A stretch of 64,000 nt of DNA from Amycolatopsis xylanica (GTDB lineage Bacteria > Actinomycetota > Actinomycetes > Mycobacteriales > Pseudonocardiaceae): assembly GCF_900107045.1 (NCBI RefSeq), contig NZ_FNON01000004.1, positions 682,001-746,000 of the forward strand, in the 5' to 3' direction. Positions 7,878 to 16,459 of the stretch are shown piece by piece. Within the stretch, counting starts at the first letter, position 1, and each line of letters begins with the position of its first letter. Below the pieces are notes generated by a model that saw nothing but the letters and a program-made list of their open reading frames with translations, made no database searches and was not told the DNA's origin. The position numbers and the translations under genes were made by a program.

Positions 7878-7930
7878 GATTTAGCGGGCTTTATCCCGGG
7901 AAAAGCACCCGGGATAAAGCCCGCTAAATC
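7878..7930. repeat. Family A intergenic palindrome, copy A2
   Basis: Arms of 23 bases (7878-7900 and 7908-7930) pair perfectly around the loop aaaagca. It sits between two convergent genes. Its right arm runs into the minus-strand gene, so the final Ile codon and TAG stop are part of the palindrome. It is nearly identical to copy A4 about 51 kb away. Confidence 0.9.
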
Positions 7931-8973
7931 AGCTTGGCCGCACGGTCGACGGCCGCACGGGCTTCGTCGCGCAGCCGCGCGACGATCTCGGCGGCCGGGC
8001 CGTCGGTCGCGGCCGAGTAGGTCTGACCGGCCCACAGTGACATGGCCTCCGGGTCGTCGGCCTTCGCGGCGGCGGCCCGGATCGGCTTGCTCAGGTTGTT
8101 CAGCTCCGGGTACGCCGACGGCGCCTGCGCCGAAAGCTCGGTCATCACCCGGTTGACCAGGCCGCGCGCGGGGCGTCCGCTGAACGCGCGGGTGATGTCG
8201 GTCTTGCGGTCCGCGACCGCCAGCGCCTTGACCTGCGTCGGCTGGGTGCCCGCTTCGTCCGCGCGCAGGAACGCCGTGCCGAGCTGCGCGGCCACCGCGC
8301 CCGCGGCCAGCACCGCCGCGACGTCGGCGCCGTGCACCAGTCCCCCGGCGGCGATGAGCGGCAGCTCGGTTACCCCCTTGATAAGCCTTAGCGCGGCGAG
8401 AACGCCATAGATCTCCCCGCCGGTAGGCGAGTCGGGATCGTCTTTGAAGATCCCGCGGTGCCCGCCCGCTTCGAAGCCCTGCACGGCCAGCGCGTCGGCG
8501 CCCGCCTTTTCGGCTTCCAGCGCCTCTTCGGGCTTGGTGACCGTGACGATCACCTTGCTGCCGATCTCATGCAGCCGCCGCACGTCCTCAGGCCTGGGCA
8601 GCCCGAACGTGAACGAGACGACCGGCACTCGCTGCTCGACGACCACGTCGACCTTGGCCGGATAGCTGTCGTCATCCCAGGTCGGGGTGCCGGGCTCGAC
8701 CTCGTAGCGGCTCGCTTCGGCCGCCATGCGCTCCTGGTGCCCGCTCAGGTCGGCGTCCGACGGCTTGCCGGGCACGAACAGGTTCACGCCGAACGGCTCG
8801 TCCGTGAGTTCCCGGGTCTTGGCGATCTTCTCGGCCAGCACCCGCGGGCTCAGCATCCCCGCGCCGAGGAAGCCGAAGCCGCCGGCGCCGGTCACCGCGG
8901 CGACCAGCTCGGGGGTGGACGGGCCACCCGCCATCGGGGCGGCGATGACCGGGAAACGCAAGCTCTCGAACAT
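7924..8973 (-). CDS. NAD(P)H-dependent flavin oxidoreductase (nitronate monooxygenase family)
   Basis: A 349-aa TIM-barrel FMN protein. Recognisable parts are the start FPVIAAPMAGGPSTPELVAAV, GVNLFVPG, VQGFEAGGHRG (phosphate/FMN region) and LIAAGGLVHGADVAAVLAAGAVAAQLGTAFL. Relatives oxidise alkyl nitronates such as propionate-3-nitronate, or act as enoyl-ACP-reductase-like flavin enzymes. The exact substrate is not certain. It is divergent from the GH20 gene. Confidence 0.88.
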   Translation of the reverse strand: MFESLRFPVIAAPMAGGPSTPELVAAVTGAGGFGFLGAGMLSPRVLAEKIAKTRELTDEPFGVNLFVPGKPSDADLSGHQERMAAEASRYEVEPGTPTWDDDSYPAKVDVVVEQRVPVVSFTFGLPRPEDVRRLHEIGSKVIVTVTKPEEALEAEKAGADALAVQGFEAGGHRGIFKDDPDSPTGGEIYGVLAALRLIKGVTELPLIAAGGLVHGADVAAVLAAGAVAAQLGTAFLRADEAGTQPTQVKALAVADRKTDITRAFSGRPARGLVNRVMTELSAQAPSAYPELNNLSKPIRAAAAKADDPEAMSLWAGQTYSAATDGPAAEIVARLRDEARAAVDRAAKLI

Positions 8974-9008
8974 GGCCTGAGCGTACCCAGATCCCGAATT
9001 TCGTCCTT

Positions 9009-9024
9009 ATTGGTCTAGACCTGT
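9009..9024. promoter_or_regulatory. dre operator (putative DasR site) of the GH20 gene
   Basis: ATTGGTCTAGACCTGT fits the DasR-responsive element ACTGGTCTAGACCA(C/G)T at about 14 of 16 positions, with the entire central palindrome intact. It lies about 70 bases before the start of a secreted beta-N-acetylhexosaminidase, the class of gene DasR represses until amino-sugar phosphates accumulate. Confidence 0.7.
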
Positions 9025-9092
9025 CCGATTCGAAGTGGCAGTATCCAGGCGGTTCCGGTTACCGGGACCTGTATGCCGCCAGGAGGATGTCA

Positions 9093-10865
9093 ATGAAGAT
9101 CCCAAGAGCGCAGCGCGGACGGAAGTGGGGCGTCGCCCTCGCCGTCGCGACCATGATCGGTGGCCTGACCGCGGCCACCCAGAACCCGGCCATCGCGGCC
9201 ACCCCGCCGTTGCAGAGCATCGTGCCGGTCCCAGTCTCGGTCCAGGCCGCGGCCGGCGTCACCTTCCCGCTGGTGGCGTCGACCAAGATCTACACCGAGG
9301 CCGGTTCCGCACCCGCGAAGGAGGTCGGCGACTACCTCGCGGCCATCCTCCGCAAGTCCACCGGCTTCGCACTCCCCGTCGCCGACGCGCCGGCGACCCC
9401 GGCCGCCGACGGCATCACGCTGCTCCTGAACGGCGCGCCCGCGAACGTCGGCCAGCAGGGCTACCAGCTCGTCTCGACCGCCACGACGGTCGTCGTGCGC
9501 GCCATCACCGCCGACGGCCTGTTCGGCGGCGTGCAGACGCTGCGCCAGCTGCTGCCCGGCAAGATCGAGAGCGCGACCGTCCAAACCGGCCCGTGGGCGA
9601 TCCCCGGCGCGACCATCCTCGACTATCCGCGCTTCGCCTACCGCGGCGCGATGCTCGACGTCGCCCGGCACTTCCACCCGGTCGCCAGCGTCAAGCGCTA
9701 TATCGACCAGCTGGCCCAGTACAAGATCAACAACCTGCATCTGCACCTGGCCGACGACCAGGGCTGGCGCATCCAGATCGACAGCTGGCCCCGGCTCGCC
9801 ACCTACGGCGGCAGCACCCAGGTCGGCGGCGGCGCGGGCGGGTACTACACGAAGGCGCAGTACAGCGACATCGTGGCGTACGCGGCCTCACGGCACATCA
9901 CGATCATCCCCGAGATCGACATGCCGGGGCACACCAACGCGGCGCAGGCCTCGTACGCGGAGCTGAACTGCAACGGCGTCGCTCCCCCGCTGCGCACGGA
10001 CATCGAGGTCGGCTACAGCTCGCTGTGCATCTCGAAGGACATCACGTACCAGTTCGTGTCGGACGTGATCCGCGAGATCTCGGCGCTGACCCCCGGCCCG
10101 TACTTCCACATCGGCGGTGACGAGGCCGCGGCCACCCCGCCCGCGGACTACCTGACCTTCATCAACAAGATCCTGCCGATCGTGGCGGCCAACGGAAAGC
10201 AGGCCACCGGCTGGCACGACATCGCCAAGGCGACGCTCCCCGCCAACGCGACACCGCAGTTCTGGGGCACGACCACTTCGGACAGTGGCGTCTCGAACGC
10301 GGTTTCCCGCGGCAGCAAGGTGATCCTGTCGCCTGCCAACAAGGCGTACCTCGACATGAAGTACAACGCGAGCAGCCCGATCGGCCTGTCGTGGGCCGGT
10401 TACATCGAGGTCCAGGACGCGTACAACTGGAACCCCGGCGCGTACCTGAGCGGCGTCGGCGAGTCGGCCGTCCGCGGCGTCGAGTCGCCACTGTGGACCG
10501 AAACGGTCAAGAACTCGGCGGACATCGAGTACCTGGCGTTCCCGCGCCTGTCCGCGCACGCCGAACTCGGCTGGTCGCCCTGGTCGACGCACGACTGGAA
10601 CACGTTCAAGGTCCGCCTCGGCGCCCAGGCACCGCGCTGGAAGGCCCAGGCGATCAACTTCTACGCCTCCGGCCAGGTCCCCTGGGACAACGGCGGCGTG
10701 CCCGGCACGTGCACCCAGCCCGCGTGGAACGCCTCGTCGATCTACACCGGCGGCAATGTCGTGTCCCACAACGGGCACAAGTGGACCGCCAAGTGGTGGA
10801 CCCAGGGCGAGGAGCCCGGGACGACCGGCGAATGGGGCGTGTGGCGCGACGACGGCAGCTGCTGA
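9093..10865 (+). CDS. Secreted GH20 beta-N-acetylhexosaminidase with C-terminal chitin-binding module
   Basis: A 590-aa exoenzyme removing terminal N-acetylglucosamine (or galactosamine) from chitin oligomers and related glycans. A long signal peptide (RAQRGRKW, hydrophobic core, cleavage near AIAA around residue 36) is followed by a GH20b-like N-domain (about 45-160) and the GH20 barrel (about 165-520). The barrel has HLHLADDQGWRIQI and the catalytic pair Asp343-Glu344 in HIGGDEAA. The last 50 residues (WNASSIYTGGNVVSHNG to EWGVWRDDGSC) form a CBM5/12 chitin-binding domain. The start is the second ATG: AGGAGG lies six bases before it. The upstream dre site predicts DasR control. It is probably monocistronic. 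Confidence 0.95.
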   Translation: MKIPRAQRGRKWGVALAVATMIGGLTAATQNPAIAATPPLQSIVPVPVSVQAAAGVTFPLVASTKIYTEAGSAPAKEVGDYLAAILRKSTGFALPVADAPATPAADGITLLLNGAPANVGQQGYQLVSTATTVVVRAITADGLFGGVQTLRQLLPGKIESATVQTGPWAIPGATILDYPRFAYRGAMLDVARHFHPVASVKRYIDQLAQYKINNLHLHLADDQGWRIQIDSWPRLATYGGSTQVGGGAGGYYTKAQYSDIVAYAASRHITIIPEIDMPGHTNAAQASYAELNCNGVAPPLRTDIEVGYSSLCISKDITYQFVSDVIREISALTPGPYFHIGGDEAAATPPADYLTFINKILPIVAANGKQATGWHDIAKATLPANATPQFWGTTTSDSGVSNAVSRGSKVILSPANKAYLDMKYNASSPIGLSWAGYIEVQDAYNWNPGAYLSGVGESAVRGVESPLWTETVKNSADIEYLAFPRLSAHAELGWSPWSTHDWNTFKVRLGAQAPRWKAQAINFYASGQVPWDNGGVPGTCTQPAWNASSIYTGGNVVSHNGHKWTAKWWTQGEEPGTTGEWGVWRDDGSC

Positions 10866-10935
10866 TATTGCCCTCCCGTCTCCCACCACCACCCTCAACG
10901 GAGACGCTTCGCGTCACTGGTCTGCCCTTTGAGAC

Positions 10936-10975
10936 GTACGCTCGCCCGGTTCCCTGCAAAGCCGGGCGGGCGTAC
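10936..10975. other. Hairpin in the leader of the PPOX-fold gene
   Basis: GTACGCTCGCCCGG pairs with CCGGGCGGGCGTAC (one mismatch) around a 12-base loop, ending nine bases before the ATG of the next gene. It could be the terminator of the GH20 gene or a leader structure limiting translation. Confidence 0.45.
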
Positions 10976-10984
10976 CTTCATGTC

Positions 10985-11431
10985 ATGGCGGCCGATCTGG
11001 ATCTTGTCCGGAAGCTTTCCCTCGCCGAGCACGGCTTGGCGACCATCGCGACCACGCGAAGCGATGGCACCGTCCACGCGTCCGTGGTCAACGCCGGGGT
11101 GATCGACGACCCCGTCTCCAGCGCCCCGTCGGTCGGCCTGGTGGCCATCGGCGGCACCCGCAAACTCGCGCTGCTCCGCCGCGCGGGCCACGCCACGATC
11201 ATCTTCCGGCGCGGCTGGGAGTGGGTGTCGGTGCAGGGCAACACCCGCCTGATCGGCCCGGACGACCCCGACCCCGCCTACGACCTCGCCCGGCTCCCCC
11301 AGCTGCTGCGCGACGTGTTCACCGCGGCCACGGGCACCCACGACGACTGGGACGAGTACGACCGTGTGATGGCCGAGGAGCGGCGGACCGCGGTGTTCAT
11401 CGAGGCCTCGAAAATCATCGGCAACCGCTGA
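10985..11431 (+). CDS. PPOX-class (pyridoxamine 5'-phosphate oxidase fold) oxidoreductase
   Basis: A 148-aa split-beta-barrel protein: EHGLATIATTRSDGTVHASVVNAGVI, GTRKLALLRRAGHATIIFRRGWEWVSVQG, and a C-terminal RTAVFIEASKIIGNR strand. This fold binds FMN or, in many actinobacterial members, deazaflavin F420, and reduces various substrates or detoxifies. The cofactor cannot be decided from sequence alone. The ATG at 10985 fits the beginning of the fold. There is no clear operon partner. Confidence 0.8.
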   Translation: MAADLDLVRKLSLAEHGLATIATTRSDGTVHASVVNAGVIDDPVSSAPSVGLVAIGGTRKLALLRRAGHATIIFRRGWEWVSVQGNTRLIGPDDPDPAYDLARLPQLLRDVFTAATGTHDDWDEYDRVMAEERRTAVFIEASKIIGNR

Positions 11432-11498
11432 GCCCTCTGAAGCGTGTCAAGACTAGGCCGGAGGTGTCGGTCGAGCCTTCACGACAGGGAGCGGACGG

Positions 11499-11978
11499 AT
11501 GACTCGAACAAGGCAATGGCGTCAGGTGGCGCCCAAGGCTTGGTGGCGGGCACCCTTCATCGTCGGCTACTCGCTGGCGATCCCGGTCGTCGCCGTCCTC
11601 GGTGCGTCGATGGGGGCCATCCAGTTCGCGTGGAGCACCGCGACCGTGGTGGCGATCGCCTACTTCCACTACCGAGCCCGGACGATCGGCATCTACACGA
11701 GCGACGACGGCGTTCGGCTGCGCGGACTGGTCAAGTCCCGCGAACTCGGCTGGGCCGACGTCGCGGAGTTCTTCCACCGTCCGTCCCGCTACGTCGGCTT
11801 CGAGCCGGTGCACGGCTCACTGTGGGTGGTGCTCGAGGACGGCGAGGAACTCAAGACGCCGGTCAAGATGCAGCCCGAGGGTGAGCCGCCAGGCAACACC
11901 ACCGCCATCCTGGCGGAGCTCAACGGCGAAGCTCGGCAGGCGCACGCCAGGATCGCTGCCGCGGCGAAGCCGGGCTGA
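11499..11978 (+). CDS. PH-like domain membrane protein
   Basis: A 159-aa protein with two closely spaced membrane segments (about residues 19-37 and 40-57), then a soluble part beginning GIYTSDDGVRLRGLVKSRELGWADVAEFFHRP. This matches the bacterial PH / low-molecular-weight antigen MTB12/CFP-6-type layout seen in many actinobacterial membrane proteins. The role is unknown. A GACAGGGAG-like ribosome binding site precedes the ATG by about 9 bases. Confidence 0.65.
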   Translation: MTRTRQWRQVAPKAWWRAPFIVGYSLAIPVVAVLGASMGAIQFAWSTATVVAIAYFHYRARTIGIYTSDDGVRLRGLVKSRELGWADVAEFFHRPSRYVGFEPVHGSLWVVLEDGEELKTPVKMQPEGEPPGNTTAILAELNGEARQAHARIAAAAKPG

Positions 11979-12113
11979 TTACCCACGACTTTCGTCGGGA
12001 CTCACTAACCTGACTGGCCGCATTTTCGAGAACTTTCACCGAACTCCCTTCTCCTGGGTCGGGCGGGTTGCTATTCGTAGTGGCGTCACCCCGACCTCTC
12101 CCCGGGAGAACCC

Positions 12114-12911
12114 TTGCGCGCCTTACGCTTCCTCGTCCCTGCGCTCCTGACCGCCGTCGCCGCACTCGGCGGCACCACGGTCGCGCACGCCGCACCCGCG
12201 AAGTACGTCGCACTCGGCGACTCCTACGCCGTCGGCGTGGGCACCTGGACCTATGACAACTCGAGCGACGCGTGCCGCCGTGGCCCGCTCGCCTACCCGC
12301 GGCTCTGGGCGGCCGCGCACCCCTCGACCACGTTCGTCGAGGCCTCCTGCTCGGGCGCGCGGACCGCGGACGTGCTCAACACCCAGGTGCCGAAGCTCAC
12401 CGCCGACACCACGCTGGTCACCATCCAGGTCGGCGGCAACGACGCGGGCTTCGTCGACGTGCTCAAGCAGTGCATCCTCACGATCGACGACAAGGACTGC
12501 GTGAACCGCGTCGAGCAGGCCAAGAACATCGCGCGCACGACCGTCTCCCCCGCGCTCGCCACGACCTACGCCGCGGTGCGCCAGGCCGCTCCCTCGGCCA
12601 AGGTGATCGTGGTCGGCTACCCGCGGATGTACAAGATCGGCGGCAACTGCGGCATCTTCGGCCTCAGCGACACCGAACGCACCGCGCTGAACTCCGCCGC
12701 CGACGTGATCGCCGAGATCACCGCCGCCCGTGCCGCGGACGCCGGCTTCACCTTCCTCGACGCCCGCGGCACCTTCGACGGCCACGGCATCTGCACCTCG
12801 ACGCCCTGGCTCACCAGCCTGGAGTGGAGCAAGCTCGACGAGTCCTACCACCCGAACACGGCAGGCCACCGCAGCGGCTACCTGGCTCCCCTCACGGCCA
12901 TCACGGGCTGA
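12114..12911 (+). CDS. Secreted SGNH/GDSL hydrolase
   Basis: A 265-aa exported esterase/lipase. It starts from TTG with GGGAGA eight bases upstream. The signal peptide ends near AHAAP (about residue 27). Block I is VALGDSYAVG (Ser37 nucleophile), the oxyanion-hole Asn is in QVGGNDAGF, and the Asp/His pair is in DESYHPNTAGH near the end. Six cysteines spaced as in the Streptomyces extracellular SGNH lipases suggest three disulfides. Likely substrates are acyl esters outside the cell. Confidence 0.9.
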   Translation: MRALRFLVPALLTAVAALGGTTVAHAAPAKYVALGDSYAVGVGTWTYDNSSDACRRGPLAYPRLWAAAHPSTTFVEASCSGARTADVLNTQVPKLTADTTLVTIQVGGNDAGFVDVLKQCILTIDDKDCVNRVEQAKNIARTTVSPALATTYAAVRQAAPSAKVIVVGYPRMYKIGGNCGIFGLSDTERTALNSAADVIAEITAARAADAGFTFLDARGTFDGHGICTSTPWLTSLEWSKLDESYHPNTAGHRSGYLAPLTAITG

Positions 12912-12914
12912 GGC

Positions 12915-12957
12915 TCGTGCGCGTTGCGGACGGGCTCACCGGCCGCAACGCGCACGA
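12915..12957. terminator. Bidirectional terminator between convergent genes
   Basis: TCGTGCGCGTTGCGG (12915-12929) pairs perfectly with CCGCAACGCGCACGA (12943-12957) around a 13-base loop. It lies between the SGNH hydrolase and the carbonic anhydrase gene. The outer TCGTG/CACGA ends match those of family B palindromes, but the interior is unrelated. Confidence 0.7.
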
Positions 12958-12961
12958 CCCC

Positions 12962-13450
12962 TTAGACGACTTCGTTGAGCTTGCCCGTCGCGACGTCGAA
13001 GACGAAGCCGCGGATGTGGTCCTTCTTCGGCACGAACGGGCTGTTCTTGATGCGGGCGATGGACTGCCGGACGTCGGTCTCCAGGTCGGAGAACGCCTCC
13101 GCGGCCCAGGACGGCTTGACGCCGACGTCTTCCTGGATGGACTTCTTGAACTCGTCGTCGGTGAAGGTGAGCATGCCGCAGTCGGTGTGGTGGATGAGGA
13201 TGATCTCCTCGGTGCCCAGCAATCGCTGGCTGATCGCGAGCGACCGGACCTCGTCCTCGGTCACCACCCCACCGGCATTACGGATCACGTGCGCCTCACC
13301 CTCGTTGAGGCCGAGCACGCCGTAGACGTTGATCCTGGCGTCCATGCACGCGACGACCGCGACATGCTTGGACGGCGGCAGGGGCAGCGGGCCGGTGAAG
13401 GACTCGGTGTAGCGGGCGTTGTTGGCTAGTAGCTCGTCGGTGACGGACAT
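12962..13450 (-). CDS. Beta-class carbonic anhydrase
   Basis: A 162-aa enzyme interconverting CO2 and bicarbonate in the cytoplasm. Zinc ligands are visible as Cys in ACMDARINV (with the Asp-Arg dyad) and His-x-x-Cys in IHHTDCGM. VIRNAGGVVTEDEVRSLAIS follows the first motif as usual. Size and motifs resemble the mycobacterial Rv1284-type enzyme. An in-frame upstream extension of 41 residues is rejected because conserved sequence begins at MSVTDELLANNARY. The gene is transcribed alone. Confidence 0.92.
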   Translation of the reverse strand: MSVTDELLANNARYTESFTGPLPLPPSKHVAVVACMDARINVYGVLGLNEGEAHVIRNAGGVVTEDEVRSLAISQRLLGTEEIILIHHTDCGMLTFTDDEFKKSIQEDVGVKPSWAAEAFSDLETDVRQSIARIKNSPFVPKKDHIRGFVFDVATGKLNEVV

Positions 13451-13541
13451 CGCGCACACATCCCTGATATTCGGCCAGGTGGACGTCACTGAGTGCACTG
13501 CGATATGCGCATGACCGCAAACGTGCCCAGATTGTGGAAGA

Positions 13542-13796
13542 TCAGCGACCGGCCAGCCTCCCGAGCAATTCATTCAGCACGACCCGGGCCGGGAACGGCT
13601 TGCCCGCTTCGAACGGTTCATCACCGACGGTTTTGGCCACGCGCTCATAGCGCTCTTCTTCAGGTTCCAGTCGATCAACGCGGTGCTCGGCGACAACACC
13701 TCGACGACCAAAATCGGCGTGGCGGGCAAGGTAGCGGCGTCCATCCGGCGGTATCGCTTCGAGGTCGTGCTCTGTCAAAGGAATGTTCGTTCTCAT
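13542..13796 (-). pseudogene. Broken Uma2-family (PD-(D/E)XK-like) gene
   Basis: The beginning MRTNIPLTEHDLEAIPPDGRRY and the end YERVAKTVGDEPFEAGKPFPARVVLNELL match the two ends of Uma2-family proteins (usually about 180-190 aa). The middle is largely deleted. The one remaining middle motif, PILVVEVLSPSTALIDWNLKKSA, is read in a different frame (around 13690-13735). So there is at least one deletion and two frame changes, and the product cannot be functional. Uma2 genes are abundant, often decaying, accessory genes in actinomycetes; their function is unknown, with a restriction-endonuclease-like fold. Confidence 0.8.
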
Positions 13797-13874
13797 TGTC
13801 TCTGTCCTTCCGTTGCCGTGCCCCCAGCACACCAGAGGGGACCGACAGAAAAAGGCCGGATTCGAGCGAGCACG

Positions 13875-13912
13875 AAAAAGGTCCCCCGAAAGAGTGATCG
13901 GGGGACCTTTTT
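13875..13912. terminator. Terminator of lepA
   Basis: AAAAAGGTCCCCCGA and TCGGGGGACCTTTTT flank an 8-base loop. Both strands end in a T-run, so it can stop transcription from either side. It lies 11 bases after the lepA stop. Confidence 0.9.
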
Positions 13913-13922
13913 GCGAAGAAGC

Positions 13923-15761
13923 CTACTTCTTGCCCTTGGGCTCCTCAGTGGACAGTGCAGCGACGAAGGCCTCCTGCGGAACCTCAACGCGCCCAACGGT
14001 TTTCATCCGCTTCTTGCCTTCCTTCTGCTTTTCCAGCAGCTTGCGCTTACGCGAGATGTCACCGCCGTAGCACTTCGCGAGCACGTCCTTGCGGATCGCG
14101 CGGATCGTTTCCCTGGCGATGATGCGCGAGCCGATGGCCGCCTGGATCGGCACCTCGAACTGCTGGCGCGGGATGAGTTCACGCAGGCGTGTGGCCATCC
14201 GGTTGCCGTAGCCGTACGCGGCGTCCTTGTGCACGATCGCGGAGAACGCGTCGACGGTCTCGCCCTGCAGCAGGATGTCGACCTTGACGAGATCGGCGAT
14301 CTGCTCGCCAGCCTCTTCGTAGTCGAGCGAGGCGTAGCCGCGGGTGCGGGATTTCAGCGTGTCGAAGAAGTCGAAGATGATCTCGGCGAGCGGCAGGTTG
14401 TAGCGCAGCTCGACGCGCTCCTCGGACAGGTAGTCCATGCCCAGCAGCACGCCGCGCTTGGTCTGGCAGAGCTCCATGATCGTGCCGACGAACTCCGACG
14501 GCGCCAGGATGCTCACCTTGGAGACCGGCTCGTGCACCTCGGAGATCTTGAGCCCGGTCGGCCAGTCGGACGGGTTGGTCACGATGACCTCGTTGCCGTC
14601 TTCGAGCACGACGCGGTAGACCACGTTCGGCGCGGTGGAGATGAGGTCGAGCCCGAACTCGCGCTCGAGACGGTCGCGGGTGATCTCCAGGTGCAGCAGG
14701 CCGAGGAAGCCACAGCGGAAGCCGAAGCCCAGCGCCACCGAGGTTTCCGGCTCGTAGGTCAGCGCCGCGTCGTTCAGCTGGAGCTTGTCGAGCGCCTCGC
14801 GCAGCTCGGGGTAGTCCGAGCCGTCCACCGGATACAGCCCGGAGTAGACCATCGGCTTCGGCTCGCGGTAGCCGGCGAGCGCCTCCTTCGCGCCGTGGCG
14901 CTCCGAGGTCACCGTGTCACCGACCTTCGACTGGCGGACGTCCTTCACGCCGGTGATCAGGTAGCCGACCTCGCCGACGCCGAGTCCCTTGCTGGGCTTG
15001 GGTTCCGGCGAGATGATGCCGACTTCCAGCAGCTCGTGCGTGGCGCCGGTGGACATCATCTTGATGCGCTCGCGCGGGGTGATCTTGCCGTCGACGACCC
15101 TGATGTAGGTGACGACACCGCGGTAGGTGTCGTAGACCGAGTCGAAGATCATCGCGCGGGCGGGCGCGTCGGCTTCGCCCTGCGGGGCCGGGACCTGCTT
15201 GACGACCGCGTCGAGGAGCTCGCCGACGCCGACGCCGGTCTTCGCCGAGACGCGCAGCACGTCGTCCGGCTCGCAGCCGATGATGTGGGCGATCTCGGCC
15301 GCGTACTTGTCCGGGTCGGCGGACGGCAGGTCGATCTTGTTCAGCACCGGGATGATCGTGAGGTTGTTCTCGAGCGCGAGGTACAGGTTCGCGAGCGTCT
15401 GCGCCTCGATCCCCTGCGCGGCGTCGACCAGCAGGACCGCGCCTTCACACGCCTCGAGCGCGCGGGAGACCTCGTAGGTGAAGTCGACGTGGCCGGGGGT
15501 GTCGATCATGTGGAGGACGAAGTCCTCGCCCTCGACCTGCCAGGGCAGCCGGACGTTCTGCGCCTTGATCGTGATGCCGCGCTCGCGCTCGATGTCCATG
15601 CGGTCGAGGTACTGCGCGCGCATGGCCCGTGCTTCGACCACGCCGGTGAGCTGCAGCATGCGATCGGCCAGGGTCGACTTGCCGTGGTCGATGTGCGCGA
15701 TGATGCAGAAGTTCCGGATCTGAGCCGGGGGCGTGAAGGTCGTGTCGGCGAACGTCGTCAA
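13923..15761 (-). CDS. lepA: Elongation factor 4 (LepA)
   Basis: A 612-aa ribosome-dependent GTPase that back-translocates or remodels stalled ribosomes. The GTP-binding P-loop is in CIIAHIDHGKSTLADR, with DTPGHVDF, and NKIDLPSADPD for G4. The EF-G-like domains and the LepA-specific C-terminal domain (FEVPIQAAIGSRIIARETIRAIRKDVLAKCYGGDISRKRKLLEKQKEGKKRM) are complete. The start codon is TTG with GAGGAA six bases upstream; MTTFADTTFTPPAQIRNF is the usual beginning. It is the first core gene of the lepA-nadD synteny block. Confidence 0.97.
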   Translation of the reverse strand: MTTFADTTFTPPAQIRNFCIIAHIDHGKSTLADRMLQLTGVVEARAMRAQYLDRMDIERERGITIKAQNVRLPWQVEGEDFVLHMIDTPGHVDFTYEVSRALEACEGAVLLVDAAQGIEAQTLANLYLALENNLTIIPVLNKIDLPSADPDKYAAEIAHIIGCEPDDVLRVSAKTGVGVGELLDAVVKQVPAPQGEADAPARAMIFDSVYDTYRGVVTYIRVVDGKITPRERIKMMSTGATHELLEVGIISPEPKPSKGLGVGEVGYLITGVKDVRQSKVGDTVTSERHGAKEALAGYREPKPMVYSGLYPVDGSDYPELREALDKLQLNDAALTYEPETSVALGFGFRCGFLGLLHLEITRDRLEREFGLDLISTAPNVVYRVVLEDGNEVIVTNPSDWPTGLKISEVHEPVSKVSILAPSEFVGTIMELCQTKRGVLLGMDYLSEERVELRYNLPLAEIIFDFFDTLKSRTRGYASLDYEEAGEQIADLVKVDILLQGETVDAFSAIVHKDAAYGYGNRMATRLRELIPRQQFEVPIQAAIGSRIIARETIRAIRKDVLAKCYGGDISRKRKLLEKQKEGKKRMKTVGRVEVPQEAFVAALSTEEPKGKK

Positions 15762-15874
15762 CGGGTTTCCTCGCGAAGGTCGGGGTGTGCCACCTCTATG
15801 GTCCCATGCCGCTCCGGGTGCGATTGGGGGTCATCCCCGATGCGTGACCGTCGCGTCCATGATGACCTCGATAT

Positions 15875-16459
15875 ATGACTGATTCCATGACCGAAATGCT
15901 GGACAGGGCCTTCGGACACCCCCGTGGCCTGCTGGGCAGGATCGGCGCGCTGCTGATGACCCACGGCAACGGCCCGACCGAACGTCACGTCGTCGAAGTG
16001 GCCAAGCTCACGCCCGAAGAAAGCGTTCTCGTCGTCGGGCCTGGCCCCGGCGTCGGGCTCGAGGCGGCGGCCGGGCGCGCCGGGCGCGTGATCGGCGTCG
16101 ATCCGTCCGAAGAGATGCTCGGCCTGTGCCGCGAGCGCTGCGGTGACGCCGTCGAGCTGCGGAAAGGCACCGCGGAGGACACCGGCGAGGACGACTCGTC
16201 CGTCGACGTGGTGCTGAGCGTCAACAACGTGCTCCTGTGGGAGGACCGGGCGGCCGGCATCGCCGAGCTGTTCCGCGTGCTCAAGCCGGGCGGCAGGCTG
16301 GTGCTGTCGACGCACGAGAAGTGGTTGCCGGTGTCGCGGCACGTGCTGGCCGAGGAGCTGGAGACCGCTGGGTTCGTCGACGTGCAGACGTGGACGTGGG
16401 AGCCGCCGGGCTTCGGGGCCGCGCTCGCCGCCCAGCTTCGGGCTCGCAAGCCGCTCTAA
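15875..16459 (+). CDS. Class I SAM-dependent methyltransferase
   Basis: A 194-aa Rossmann methyltransferase. Motif I is VLVVGPGPGVGLEAAA, motif II ends at GVDPSEEML, motif IV is VDVVLSVNNVLLW, and LFRVLKPGGRLVLST is the post-motif. Such small proteins methylate small molecules; the target is unknown. A second in-frame ATG four codons in could be the real start. It converges on the VOC gene with a 4-base overlap of stops. Confidence 0.85.
   Translation: MTDSMTEMLDRAFGHPRGLLGRIGALLMTHGNGPTERHVVEVAKLTPEESVLVVGPGPGVGLEAAAGRAGRVIGVDPSEEMLGLCRERCGDAVELRKGTAEDTGEDDSSVDVVLSVNNVLLWEDRAAGIAELFRVLKPGGRLVLSTHEKWLPVSRHVLAEELETAGFVDVQTWTWEPPGFGAALAAQLRARKPL

Noticed and set aside
13683..15878. 731-codon open frame opposite lepA
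   Set aside because: Antisense shadow; lepA on the other strand is complete and conserved.
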